Positions 1 to 5,942 of a DNA stretch of 7,007 bases are shown piece by piece. This DNA comes from JAGOTP01 sp964359565 (GTDB taxonomy: Bacteria > Patescibacteriota > Patescibacteriia > 2-12-FULL-60-25), in assembly GCA_964359565.1 (NCBI GenBank), contig CAYHTN010000066.1, positions 1-7,007 of the forward strand. Direction: 5' to 3'. Made by a program: the position numbers and the translations under genes. The notes under the pieces are model-generated. The model did not search any database. It was given only the letters and a program-made list of their open reading frames with translations, and was not told the DNA's origin. The number at the start of each line of letters is the position of its first letter. Position 1 is the stretch's first letter.

Positions 1-1
1 T

Positions 2-637
2 ACCGCAGGGGGAGTCGTGTTCTTTTTCTGGTTCGTGACTGCTCATCGCCATGCTTGGAAAAGAGTGCTCTCGACAGGTATCGCTTCGTGCGTATTCGCG
101 ATTGCCTTAGTAGCCGGGCTCTTGTGGATCCCTCTCCCTCCGGGAGATGGGTCGCTCACGTCGTTGATTCGTACGCGGATGGATGTGGGAGAGGATGCGG
201 CCACGAGTCGATGGAAGTTACTCCCCATGCTCTGGCAGGGGATCAAGCGAGCTCCCATCAGTGGATCTGGATTTGGAGCGACGATTACCTATGAGAGTCG
301 TGATCCACGAGTCGTTCAAGCAACAGGAGGGGTCTATACGACCTATGCCTTTGAGTGGGGCTGGCTAGATCTTTGGTATAAACTTGGGCTCTTTGGTCTC
401 GTTCTTATGCTTGTGCTGTTGATCCGACTTGGTCGGATCGCCTGGCGGATCGATGCTGCTTCGTGGATCACCTGGTCGATTCTCATCGGCCTGATTACGC
501 TCGCGACGGTCCATTTCTTTACGCCGTATCTCAATCATCCGTTAGGATTTGGGATCTTACTCGCCCTCGAAGGAGCGTTTTTCTTCTCTCGAAAGAGCTC
601 AATGGGGGCCGTAGACAAGCAGGTGTCACCACGATAA
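2..637 (+). CDS. O-antigen ligase/polymerase-like membrane protein, C-terminal part (5' end outside window)
   Basis: The reading frame is open to the left edge, so the gene is truncated there; 211 residues are visible. A GTG at 17 lies inside a hydrophobic helix and is not a convincing start. The visible part has membrane segments at about residues 1-13, 25-45, 120-140, 151-170 and 178-194. Between the second and third is a long, presumably extracytoplasmic loop. It contains an Arg-rich stretch (SRWKLLPMLWQGIKRAP), a Gly-rich GSGFG turn, and then YTTYAFEWGWLDLWYKLGLFG. This layout is typical of the Wzy_C / O-antigen ligase superfamily, which joins or polymerises lipid-linked glycans at the outer face of the cytoplasmic membrane. 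The His often seen in the loop is not evident, so the exact activity (ligase or polymerase) is open. The VKOR gene follows after 9 bp, so co-transcription is likely. Confidence 0.72.
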   Translation, partial: TAGGVVFFFWFVTAHRHAWKRVLSTGIASCVFAIALVAGLLWIPLPPGDGSLTSLIRTRMDVGEDAATSRWKLLPMLWQGIKRAPISGSGFGATITYESRDPRVVQATGGVYTTYAFEWGWLDLWYKLGLFGLVLMLVLLIRLGRIAWRIDAASWITWSILIGLITLATVHFFTPYLNHPLGFGILLALEGAFFFSRKSSMGAVDKQVSPR

Positions 638-646
638 TCTCTTGTT

Positions 647-1189
647 ATGGTGTTTCTTTCTCCCCGAGCCGCACGTTTGGTCATGGCAGTGGCAGCGTTA
701 TTCGGGTTCTTTTTCTCAGGGTATCTATTTTACGTTTATGTCACCGGTGCACCGATTGCGTGTGCGATTGTTTCTGGTTGCGACATGATCCGCGCCTCTG
801 AATGGGCCAATAGTTTCGGTATTCCCCGACCATTTTTCGGTCTGTTGTTTTATGGAGCTCTGTTCCAGATGTTGGTGCTTCGAGCGGCTCTCGCAAAATG
901 GGCCAAGCCACTTCATGCATTCACCGTCGCTCTGGCTGTGATTGGATTCATCGAATCAGGAGTTTTATTCGTTATCCAGTGGCTCGATCTTAAAGCGTTC
1001 TGTTTTTGGTGTCTACTTTCTGGCATTGCTGCGATGGTGATTTTTATCGTGAGTCTTTGCGACCGGCCTATGTTAGCGAGCTCTGACGAAACCCGCACCT
1101 CTGAGCTCCGTCGCTATCTTTGGTTATTACTTGGCTATGTTCCAATCGCAATCCTCGGCTTTAGCTGGCTCGTCTTTTGGCGGACATAA
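647..1189 (+). CDS. Vitamin K epoxide reductase (VKOR) family membrane disulfide oxidoreductase
   Basis: A 180-residue polytopic protein with about five membrane helices (roughly residues 11-33, 61-80, 88-111, 118-138 and 157-177). The VKOR catalytic set is complete. The loop pair Cys39 and Cys45 is six residues apart, the conserved Ser51 lies six residues further on, then comes GIPRPFFG, and the quinone-side pair is Cys119-Phe-Trp-Cys122. Bacterial VKOR homologues reoxidise a periplasmic or extracytoplasmic thioredoxin-fold oxidase (the DsbA role) and pass electrons to membrane quinone, replacing DsbB. There is no fused thioredoxin domain and no DsbA gene in the window, so the partner must be elsewhere. 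The ATG at 647 is the first residue of a sensible N-terminus. It has no SD and is preceded by ATCTCTTGTT. The gene lies 9 bp after the glycan polymerase gene. Confidence 0.93.
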   Translation: MVFLSPRAARLVMAVAALFGFFFSGYLFYVYVTGAPIACAIVSGCDMIRASEWANSFGIPRPFFGLLFYGALFQMLVLRAALAKWAKPLHAFTVALAVIGFIESGVLFVIQWLDLKAFCFWCLLSGIAAMVIFIVSLCDRPMLASSDETRTSELRRYLWLLLGYVPIAILGFSWLVFWRT

Positions 1190-1239
1190 ACGACTCCCCG
1201 CGCTACTTACTCTCTGCGATCTCCTTCCTGTCTCCTGCT

Positions 1240-2094
1240 ATGTCGAATCCGGTGCGCCTCGCGGTCTTTGATATCGATGGGACTCTCTATCGTCGCTCGC
1301 TCATGATCGATCTCATTGAGCATTTGATGCAATTGCAACGCATCATGCCTTCGTACTTTGTTGAATCTCGTGCCTTGCAGAAACGTTGGGAAGAGCGTGA
1401 GAGTGGCTACAATGCCTACATTCACACCATGGTACGTGAGTGGGAGCAAAAAGCGTTAGGAGGGTTGGCTGAACTTGAGGTGATTGAAGCGGCAAAACGC
1501 ATCCTCACCGAACGGCAAAAGCGCGTCTATGTTTTTACCCGAGAGCTTCTGCTCGCGCTTCAAGAAAGTGGCTACACCTGTGTGGCTCTGAGTCATTCTC
1601 CGAAGCAGGTTGTGGATGTATTCGCACAGCTCTGGAAGTTTGATCTTGCGTTTGGGACGGAATGGGTGGTAGATCCAACTGGTCGTTTTTCTCGGGATCA
1701 ACGGGAGGCGGTTCGACGTGGGTTGAACAAAGGCGTCACATTTGATGAAGTAGTAGAAGCATTAGAAGCCGAACTTGACGAGAGTGTTGCGATTGGCGAC
1801 AGTATCGATGATATTCCCATGCTCGAGCGGGTTCGCTTTCCTATTGCCTTTAATCCAGAACGTACCCTTCTCACCGCAACCCGTCCTCGGGGCATTCCCA
1901 CCGTGTTCGAACGCAAAAACGTGATTCTTGCCTTGCGTACGGAGCCGGAACGTCTCGCTACGGGTGCGGATGCGTTTCTGCATCACGAAACACCATATAC
2001 AGCCATTCTGCCCCTCAAGGTTGCCGCGTCATTACAGACACGTCTTGAAGTCTGGGAGAAGTTACAGACGGAAGATGTTGAGGTCAACATTTAA
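1240..2094 (+). CDS. HAD-IB (SerB-like) phosphohydrolase
   Basis: A 284-residue soluble protein with all four HAD motifs. Motif I is FDIDGT with nucleophile Asp11 and acid/base Asp13. Motif II is Ser118 or Ser120 in ALSHSP. Motif III is Lys164 in LNKG. Motif IV is GDSIDD with Asp187 and Asp191 for Mg2+. The helical insert between motifs I and II (about residues 20-105) is the C1 cap of subfamily IB, which contains phosphoserine phosphatase and related small-molecule phosphatases. The substrate cannot be read from sequence. It is longer than typical SerB, with about 85 residues after motif IV, including a tail from about 235 that I do not recognise. A TTG at 1177 would overlap VKOR; the ATG at 1240 places FDIDGT at the usual distance from the N-terminus, so I chose it. 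There is no SD; the 50 bp upstream are strikingly pyrimidine-rich. Confidence 0.9.
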   Translation: MSNPVRLAVFDIDGTLYRRSLMIDLIEHLMQLQRIMPSYFVESRALQKRWEERESGYNAYIHTMVREWEQKALGGLAELEVIEAAKRILTERQKRVYVFTRELLLALQESGYTCVALSHSPKQVVDVFAQLWKFDLAFGTEWVVDPTGRFSRDQREAVRRGLNKGVTFDEVVEALEAELDESVAIGDSIDDIPMLERVRFPIAFNPERTLLTATRPRGIPTVFERKNVILALRTEPERLATGADAFLHHETPYTAILPLKVAASLQTRLEVWEKLQTEDVEVNI

Positions 2095-2106
2095 CGAATA
2101 TTTGCT

Positions 2107-3612
2107 ATGATATTTTCTTTTTCTAACCAATCGGTCCAGGAATACGAGGGTGATGCGTTTGTGGTCTGGGTTGAAAAACGCGCACAAGCACGAAAAACCT
2201 TGTTTCGTAGTCTCGATCGACAGTTTGAAGGTCATCTTCTGACGTCATTTGAGCGTCTCTTTCCAGCGGATCAATCGTCTACGGTAAAAAATACGATCAT
2301 GCCAACTTTGGGTTGGTTACCGGTCTCGCAACTCCTTTGCGTACCGATCGATAGTTCTGCGATGACCGTTGATGAAGGTCGGTTACTCGGAGCAGCGCTT
2401 ATGCGTGCGGTGCGCCAACATCCTTTGACCCGGATTGGATTTGTCCTGCCTCCTTCTCTTTCGTTAAAACGTCCTGAAGAAGCCGAGGCCTTTTTTGAAG
2501 GAATTTATCTCGGCACCTATCAGTTTCACACCTATAAAACTCCAGCGGCAGATCCAACCAAAGGCATCGAAGCGACCTTAGAAATCTGTGGTATTCCTGC
2601 CCGAGAACGAGCGGCTTGGACTCGTCTTATAGATCGCGCGAAAGCTCTTGCAACCGCGATCTCGCTTGCCCGTGACCTTGTAAATACCCCTTCGGCAGAC
2701 ATGCATCCTGGACGATTGGTAGAAGTAGCTCAAGAAATTGCCGCACGTTCTTCGGGGTATACGTGTACCCATCTTGGCATCGATCGTATGCGTGAATTAG
2801 GGATGGAGCCAACCCTCGCCGTCGGTCGCGGGTCGATTCACGAACCGCAAGGGGTTCATCTTATCTATCGTCCCAAAGGACGAGCGAAGAAACGCGTCGC
2901 GATTGTTGGGAAGGCAGTTACGTTTGATTCAGGCGGTCTTTCGATCAAAACCGCGGATGGCATGATGACGATGAAGATTGATATGGCTGGTGCCGCAACC
3001 GTTCTTGGTCTCTTCGAGCTTCTTTGCACACTTAAACTTCCGATTGAAGTTCACGGAATCTTTCTTGCCGTTGAAAACATGCCCTCAGGCAATGCTTATC
3101 GTCCGGGAGATATTGTTCGTGCCATGAATGGAAAAACGATCGAAGTTTTGAATACTGATGCCGAAGGGCGTCTCACACTTGCCGATGCGCTCACATATGC
3201 GGTAGAAACCAAGCCAGACGTCTTGATCGATATCGCGACGCTTACCGGTGCAGCAGTCGTCGCGTTAGGAGAAGACATCACGGCCCTTTTTTCTTCCGAT
3301 CCACGACTCGAAAAAGCACTCTTACGAGCCAGTATCGAAGCAGATGAACCGGTTTGTCCATTGCCGCTTTATGCGCCTTATCAAGAGCTTATTAAGTCGA
3401 AAATCGCCGATCTAAAAAACTACGGAGGTCGAGCGGCTGGTGCCATGACGGCAGCTCTATTTCTATCGCATTTTGTGGGGAAAATATCCTGGGCACATCT
3501 CGATATTGCCGGGCCTTCTTATGCAGAACGCGAACATCGCGCTGACACGCCGTACGGCGGAACAGGGGCGGGTGTCCGCTTGCTTGTAAGATATCTACAG
3601 GCTCTTTCCTAA
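2107..3612 (+). CDS. pepA: M17 family leucyl aminopeptidase (PepA-like)
   Basis: A 501-residue cytosolic metallopeptidase that removes N-terminal residues from peptides; family members are hexamers with two metal ions per subunit. The N-terminal macro-like domain spans about residues 1-160 and is divergent. The catalytic domain spans about 170-501. Metal ligands and catalytic residues follow E. coli PepA with an offset of one: Lys269 and Asp274 in VGKAVTFDSGG, Lys281, Asp292 in KIDMAGAA, then Asp351, Glu353 and Arg355 in the NTDAEGRL signature. Length and residue set indicate a complete, active enzyme, probably for peptide turnover. The start is the ATG at 2107, 12 bp after the HAD gene, with no SD at a usable distance (the GAGG upstream is more than 20 bases away). 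Whether it also has PepA's DNA-binding regulatory role cannot be judged. Confidence 0.95.
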   Translation: MIFSFSNQSVQEYEGDAFVVWVEKRAQARKTLFRSLDRQFEGHLLTSFERLFPADQSSTVKNTIMPTLGWLPVSQLLCVPIDSSAMTVDEGRLLGAALMRAVRQHPLTRIGFVLPPSLSLKRPEEAEAFFEGIYLGTYQFHTYKTPAADPTKGIEATLEICGIPARERAAWTRLIDRAKALATAISLARDLVNTPSADMHPGRLVEVAQEIAARSSGYTCTHLGIDRMRELGMEPTLAVGRGSIHEPQGVHLIYRPKGRAKKRVAIVGKAVTFDSGGLSIKTADGMMTMKIDMAGAATVLGLFELLCTLKLPIEVHGIFLAVENMPSGNAYRPGDIVRAMNGKTIEVLNTDAEGRLTLADALTYAVETKPDVLIDIATLTGAAVVALGEDITALFSSDPRLEKALLRASIEADEPVCPLPLYAPYQELIKSKIADLKNYGGRAAGAMTAALFLSHFVGKISWAHLDIAGPSYAEREHRADTPYGGTGAGVRLLVRYLQALS

Positions 3613-3629
3613 AGCGCTCTCCGAGAGTG

Positions 3630-3638
3630 TGCTATACT
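3630..3638 (+). promoter_or_regulatory. Candidate extended -10 promoter for the glutaredoxin gene
   Basis: TGC followed by TATACT matches the extended -10 pattern (TGn plus five of six of TATAAT). No convincing -35 lies 16-18 bases upstream, which is acceptable for an extended -10 promoter. Transcription would begin near 3645 and give a leader of about 28 bases. It sits in the 60-bp gap between the aminopeptidase and glutaredoxin genes. The assignment is by inspection only. Confidence 0.45.
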
Positions 3639-3672
3639 CAGTCTGTTGTTTTTCGTTATTCCGCACCTTTGT

Positions 3673-3945
3673 ATGACGATTACCGTCTATTCCACCCCAA
3701 CCTGCCCCTATTGCAAGCTCGTGAAAGAATATCTGCGCGAGAAAGGTTATGAATTTACCGAGATCGACGTCTCGGCGAACCATGACGCCGCTACCAGAAT
3801 GGTGAAGATCTCGGGTCAGATGGGTGTCCCGGTGATCGACGTCGATGGCAAAGTAATTGTCGGTTGGAATAAGTCTGCGTTGGAAGAGATTCTCACGAGC
3901 GGTAAGCAGGTCAAGCCGAAGGCGCGATTGTCATTGGCGGCATAA
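3673..3945 (+). CDS. Glutaredoxin-family thiol oxidoreductase (NrdH/YruB-like)
   Basis: A 90-residue protein with a single thioredoxin-fold domain. The redox motif is CPYC (Cys11, Cys14) after the first strand (TVYSTPT). The cis-proline loop is GVP (Pro53), followed by VIDVDGKVIVGWN, the region that contacts the thiol partner, and a C-terminal helix. The short form and the GW motif resemble the small NrdH/YruB-type glutaredoxins, which pass electrons to protein disulfides such as ribonucleotide reductase or peroxiredoxins; the donor may be thioredoxin reductase or a low-molecular-weight thiol. The last dozen residues are basic and outside the domain. An in-frame TTG at 3646 would add nine residues, but the ATG at 3673 fits the family N-terminus. 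No SD is present. An extended -10 lies upstream and a strong terminator just downstream, so it may be a single-gene unit. Confidence 0.92.
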   Translation: MTITVYSTPTCPYCKLVKEYLREKGYEFTEIDVSANHDAATRMVKISGQMGVPVIDVDGKVIVGWNKSALEEILTSGKQVKPKARLSLAA

Positions 3946-3968
3946 TATTTTGATTGATTTTGGACGGC

Positions 3969-3995
3969 GAGGGCGTGTGCCACACGCCCTCTTTT
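3969..3995 (+). terminator. Intrinsic terminator after the glutaredoxin gene
   Basis: A perfect 10-bp stem (GAGGGCGTGT at 3969-3978 with ACACGCCCTC at 3982-3991), a three-base GCC loop, then TTTT. It starts 23 bp after the glutaredoxin stop. The GC-rich stem with a T-run is a classic Rho-independent terminator for the + strand run. Confidence 0.88.
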
Positions 3996-3996
3996 C

Positions 3997-4022
3997 GTGA
4001 TCCGGATTTGTGATCCGGATTT
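3997..4022. repeat. Tandem duplication of a 13-bp unit containing an 8-bp palindrome
   Basis: GTGATCCGGATTT occurs twice, head to tail and identically (3997-4009, 4010-4022). Each copy contains the palindrome ATCCGGAT, so the two copies could also pair with each other across a five-base loop. It begins two bases after the terminator T-run, in the gap between convergent genes. Confidence 0.85.
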
Positions 4023-4027
4023 GGGAC

Positions 4028-4060
4028 CAGATCAGACACGTGTCTGATCTGTGTCTGATC
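4028..4060. repeat. 24-bp perfect palindrome plus an additional half-site
   Basis: Bases 4028-4039 (CAGATCAGACAC) are followed directly by their exact reverse complement at 4040-4051, with no spacer. A further direct copy of the half-site core GTGTCTGATC lies at 4051-4060 after the copy at 4040-4049, an 11-base period. The core thus occurs three times, once inverted. No T-run follows on either strand, so it is not a standard intrinsic terminator. It could be a protein-binding site, an extragenic palindromic repeat or a cruciform-forming element. Confidence 0.85.
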
Positions 4061-4129
4061 GTGGGGGAGCGGTGATAAAAAAAGAGACCCTCGATGCAGC
4101 TGCGCACGTCGGGTGGGGAAAGGGGATCC

Positions 4130-4588
4130 TCAGGCGGTGAGCGAGAGGGTGAGAACGTTCGTCTCACGAAGCTTGAAGCCGAGGCTGTCGTAGAGGTTCA
4201 GTGCGGCAGCACGGTCGTCGCTGCTCGTGAGTTCGAGCGAGGTCAGCCTGAGTTTCCGTGCTCTTTCTACGAGCTTCTCGAGCAAGGGCTTGCCGTGTCC
4301 CTTGCCGCGGTGGCTTGAGGCGATCACGACATCGTGGATGTACCCGCGTGACCCACGCAGAAGGCGCATCGGGACCAGGGTCGCCATGGCGATGATCCGG
4401 TTCGTCTCGGGATCACGACCGATGATGATGGGGTTGTGCTCGCCCGTCACCCAGATGTCATACATAGTGACAGGAGTGGCAGTAGGGGAGAGTTCCCGGT
4501 GGAGCGCAGCGATGTCCGTCGCGTCATCCGGGTGCAGTCCAGCGGTGGGTGTCAGCCAGGAGAAGACGAGAGATCTTTCGGGTGTCAT
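4130..4588 (-). CDS. GNAT family N-acetyltransferase
   Basis: A 152-residue single-domain acyltransferase. Acetyl-CoA motif A is VVIASSHRGKGHGKPLLEKL, with the pyrophosphate-binding loop RGKGHGK at residues 94-100. Motif B is AALNLYDSLGFK, with Tyr133 as the possible general acid. The N-terminal substrate-binding part (about residues 1-60) gives no clear substrate, which may be a small amine or a protein N-terminus. The ATG at 4588 is preceded by GGAGG at nine bases, which decides the start; an ATG at 4642 would add 18 residues that look unlike GNAT sequence. It differs from every neighbour: only this gene has an SD, all nine isoleucines are ATC, and third positions are markedly GC-rich. It stops with TGA. 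Recent horizontal acquisition is an inference from these traits. It is convergent with the glutaredoxin gene and downstream of the peroxiredoxin operon. Confidence 0.9.
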   Translation of the reverse strand: MTPERSLVFSWLTPTAGLHPDDATDIAALHRELSPTATPVTMYDIWVTGEHNPIIIGRDPETNRIIAMATLVPMRLLRGSRGYIHDVVIASSHRGKGHGKPLLEKLVERARKLRLTSLELTSSDDRAAALNLYDSLGFKLRETNVLTLSLTA

Positions 4589-4597
4589 TTCGTGTGT

Positions 4598-4602
4598 CCT
4601 CC
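4598..4602 (-). promoter_or_regulatory. Shine-Dalgarno sequence of the GNAT gene
   Basis: The - strand reads GGAGG here, with nine bases between it and the ATG at 4588. It is the only well-placed SD in the window and it decides the GNAT start. Confidence 0.8.
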
Positions 4603-4632
4603 GTGTACAGGGTGAGGGAACAGAGCCGGTAA

Positions 4633-4660
4633 AACCTAGCATATTCTCTTATAATGTAAA
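4633..4660 (-). promoter_or_regulatory. Candidate promoter for the GNAT gene
   Basis: On the - strand, TTTACA (4660-4655) lies 16 bases before TAGGTT (4638-4633), which is preceded by TGC in extended -10 style. Transcription would begin near 4626 and give a leader of about 38 bases with the SD, consistent with translation from 4588 and not 4642. The -35 shares three bases with the hairpin that ends the peroxiredoxin operon. Element matches are partial and judged by eye. Confidence 0.4.
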
Positions 4661-4698
4661 GAACGCTCTGAAGCGGTTGCTGCTTCAGAGCGTTCTTT
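4658..4698 (-). terminator. Strong hairpin terminator after the peroxiredoxin gene
   Basis: A perfect 17-bp stem (4658-4674 pairs with 4682-4698) has a seven-base loop. Core arms are GAACGCTCTGAAGC and GCTTCAGAGCGTTC. It begins 16 bases after the TAG of the Prx gene. On the - strand the stem ends in TTCTTT and runs into ACATTATAA; on the + strand it ends in TTTT. It is therefore nearly symmetrical and could stop transcription from both sides. Confidence 0.78.
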
Positions 4699-4714
4699 TG
4701 GTTGATTTGAGATT

Positions 4715-5254
4715 CTAGGCCTTCCCAAGCGTCGGTTTCCCTGGAGTCCAACTCGCAGGGCAGAGTTCGCCGGTTTGGAGGGCGGAGAGGACACGGAGAC
4801 ATTCATCGACCGAGCGGCCAACGTTGTTGTCGTGGTAGAGGGCGTAGCGGAGCTGGCCTTCTGGGTCGACCACGAAGGTGCCGCGGAGCGTGTGTCCCTT
4901 TTCTTCCATAAGGACACCATAAGCGCGGCTGACTTCATGATTCAAGTCTGCCAGAAGAGGGTAGTTGAGTTTCCCAAGCTTCGTTTCACACCACGCTTTA
5001 TGAGAGTGGCAAGAATCGGTGGACGCACCGAAGACAACGGCACCAAGCTTCTTAAATTCGGCGTAACGAGTCGAGAATTCGGTGATCTCTGTCGGACAAA
5101 TAAACGTGAAATCGAGAGGGTAGAAGAAAAGCACGACCCATTTACCCTTGTAATCTTTTAAAGCGTAATTCCTGAATTCTCCTTCTGGAGCAAAGCCTTC
5201 AAGAGTGAAATCAGGAGCGGGTTTACCAACATGCGCAGTCATCATGGATTCCAT
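4715..5254 (-). CDS. Typical 2-Cys peroxiredoxin (Prx1/AhpC type)
   Basis: A 179-residue thiol peroxidase that reduces H2O2, organic peroxides and possibly peroxynitrite. The peroxidatic site is Pro46-x3-Thr50-x2-Cys53 in FYPLDFTFICP, with the conserved Arg124 completing the active site. The resolving Cys165 lies in ELCPASWTPG, as in two-Cys dimeric or decameric enzymes. The C-terminus stops 14 residues after it and lacks the YF helix of overoxidation-sensitive Prx1 enzymes; no GGLG motif is seen. A robust, sulfinylation-resistant enzyme is therefore inferred. Three further cysteines (82, 89, 152) are unusual. No AhpF or thioredoxin reductase gene is nearby. Starts at 5254, 5245 and 5242 are all possible; I chose 5254 because it follows TCTATCT like its neighbours. 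It is the last gene of the antioxidant run, 33 bp after SOD. Confidence 0.95.
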   Translation of the reverse strand: MESMMTAHVGKPAPDFTLEGFAPEGEFRNYALKDYKGKWVVLFFYPLDFTFICPTEITEFSTRYAEFKKLGAVVFGASTDSCHSHKAWCETKLGKLNYPLLADLNHEVSRAYGVLMEEKGHTLRGTFVVDPEGQLRYALYHDNNVGRSVDECLRVLSALQTGELCPASWTPGKPTLGKA

Positions 5255-5287
5255 AGATAGAACGTAAAGATAAGTGAAAGAGATGTT

Positions 5288-5902
5288 TTAAGAGCCTTGC
5301 ATCGATTGAAGTTGGCTAAAGATTTCGGTCGCCTTGGCCCAATTCAAATTTTTCCACCAATCGGCGATGTAGGCTTTGCGATCAGAGCCGTAATCGATGA
5401 AGTAGGCATGTTCGTAGACATCCAAGACGAGAATTGGCGCGCAACTCCAGACGCCGCCCTGATTGTGGGCATCGCAGTTATAGATTCTGAGTCCTTTCGC
5501 TTTGAAGTCCCAGCACAATACGACCCAGCCGCGCGCGGCCATGCCACAGGCAGAGAAGTAGGTGAGGAAATTTTCAAACGAGCCGTATTTGGCAGCGAGT
5601 GTGTCCACTAACGCTCCGGTCGCGGTCCCGTCTCCGCCAAGGGTGTCAAAATAATATTCATGAAGATACACGCCATTTACGGCAAATATTTCGCCATCTT
5701 TGAGGGCCCGTAATTCGGAGTAGGTTTGATTAGCGCTAGAAACATCGCCACCATGCGAGAGCGTTTGTAATTTTTCAGAGATCTCATTTTTCTTGGTGAC
5801 GTATCCGGCATACAGCTTATCGTGATGGATCGTCATGGTCTTTTCAGACATTCCCTTGAGAGATCCGGCGGCAAAGGGAAGTACTTTTGGTTCAAAAGAC
5901 AT
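5288..5902 (-). CDS. Fe/Mn-family superoxide dismutase
   Basis: A 204-residue enzyme that dismutates superoxide to O2 and H2O2. Metal ligands by alignment from memory to E. coli SODs are His26 (His27 is adjacent), His81 in YLHEYY, and Asp161 and His165 in DVYEHAY. Gateway Tyr34, Trp126, Glu164 and Tyr167 are present. The second shell is unusual: position 77 is Gly where Fe-type enzymes have Gln, and the position 15 residues before Asp161 is His146, where Mn-type enzymes have Gln. The helix after the first ligand reads HHDKLYAGYV, so the usual His30 is Leu. Metal choice cannot be assigned safely. No signal peptide is seen, so it is cytosolic. It lies between two peroxiredoxin genes (gaps of 40 and 33 bp), which would remove its H2O2 product. 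No SD; the start follows CATCTCT. Confidence 0.94.
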   Translation of the reverse strand: MSFEPKVLPFAAGSLKGMSEKTMTIHHDKLYAGYVTKKNEISEKLQTLSHGGDVSSANQTYSELRALKDGEIFAVNGVYLHEYYFDTLGGDGTATGALVDTLAAKYGSFENFLTYFSACGMAARGWVVLCWDFKAKGLRIYNCDAHNQGGVWSCAPILVLDVYEHAYFIDYGSDRKAYIADWWKNLNWAKATEIFSQLQSMQGS

Positions 5903-5942
5903 AGAGATGAGGAATCATTTTAGTAATAGGAGACGAATCCAT

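Noticed and set aside
633..638. GATAAT eight bases before the VKOR ATG as a leaderless -10
   Set aside because: It has no TG extension or -35, overlaps the stop of the preceding gene, and most other genes lack a similar element.
3614..3630. Hairpin GCGCTCT-CCG-AGAGTGT just after the aminopeptidase stop, as a terminator
   Set aside because: The stem is short with wobble pairs and no T-run follows directly; it overlaps the glutaredoxin promoter candidate.
4077..4083. A run of seven A (T7 on the - strand) downstream of the GNAT stop, as a GNAT terminator
   Set aside because: Only a 3-bp stem (GAG/CTC) lies before the T-run; no stable hairpin abuts it.
4130..4642. Longer GNAT start at ATG 4642 (18 additional residues, also with T at -1)
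   Set aside because: The addition does not look like GNAT sequence, and the strong SD serves the ATG at 4588. Not fully excluded.
4650..4655. Perfect TATAAT on the + strand
   Set aside because: No -35 is present and there is no + strand gene downstream; only - strand genes follow.
4775..5161. 128-residue open frame on the + strand opposite the peroxiredoxin gene
   Set aside because: It is antisense to a gene with complete catalytic motifs and has no recognisable domain; a shadow frame.
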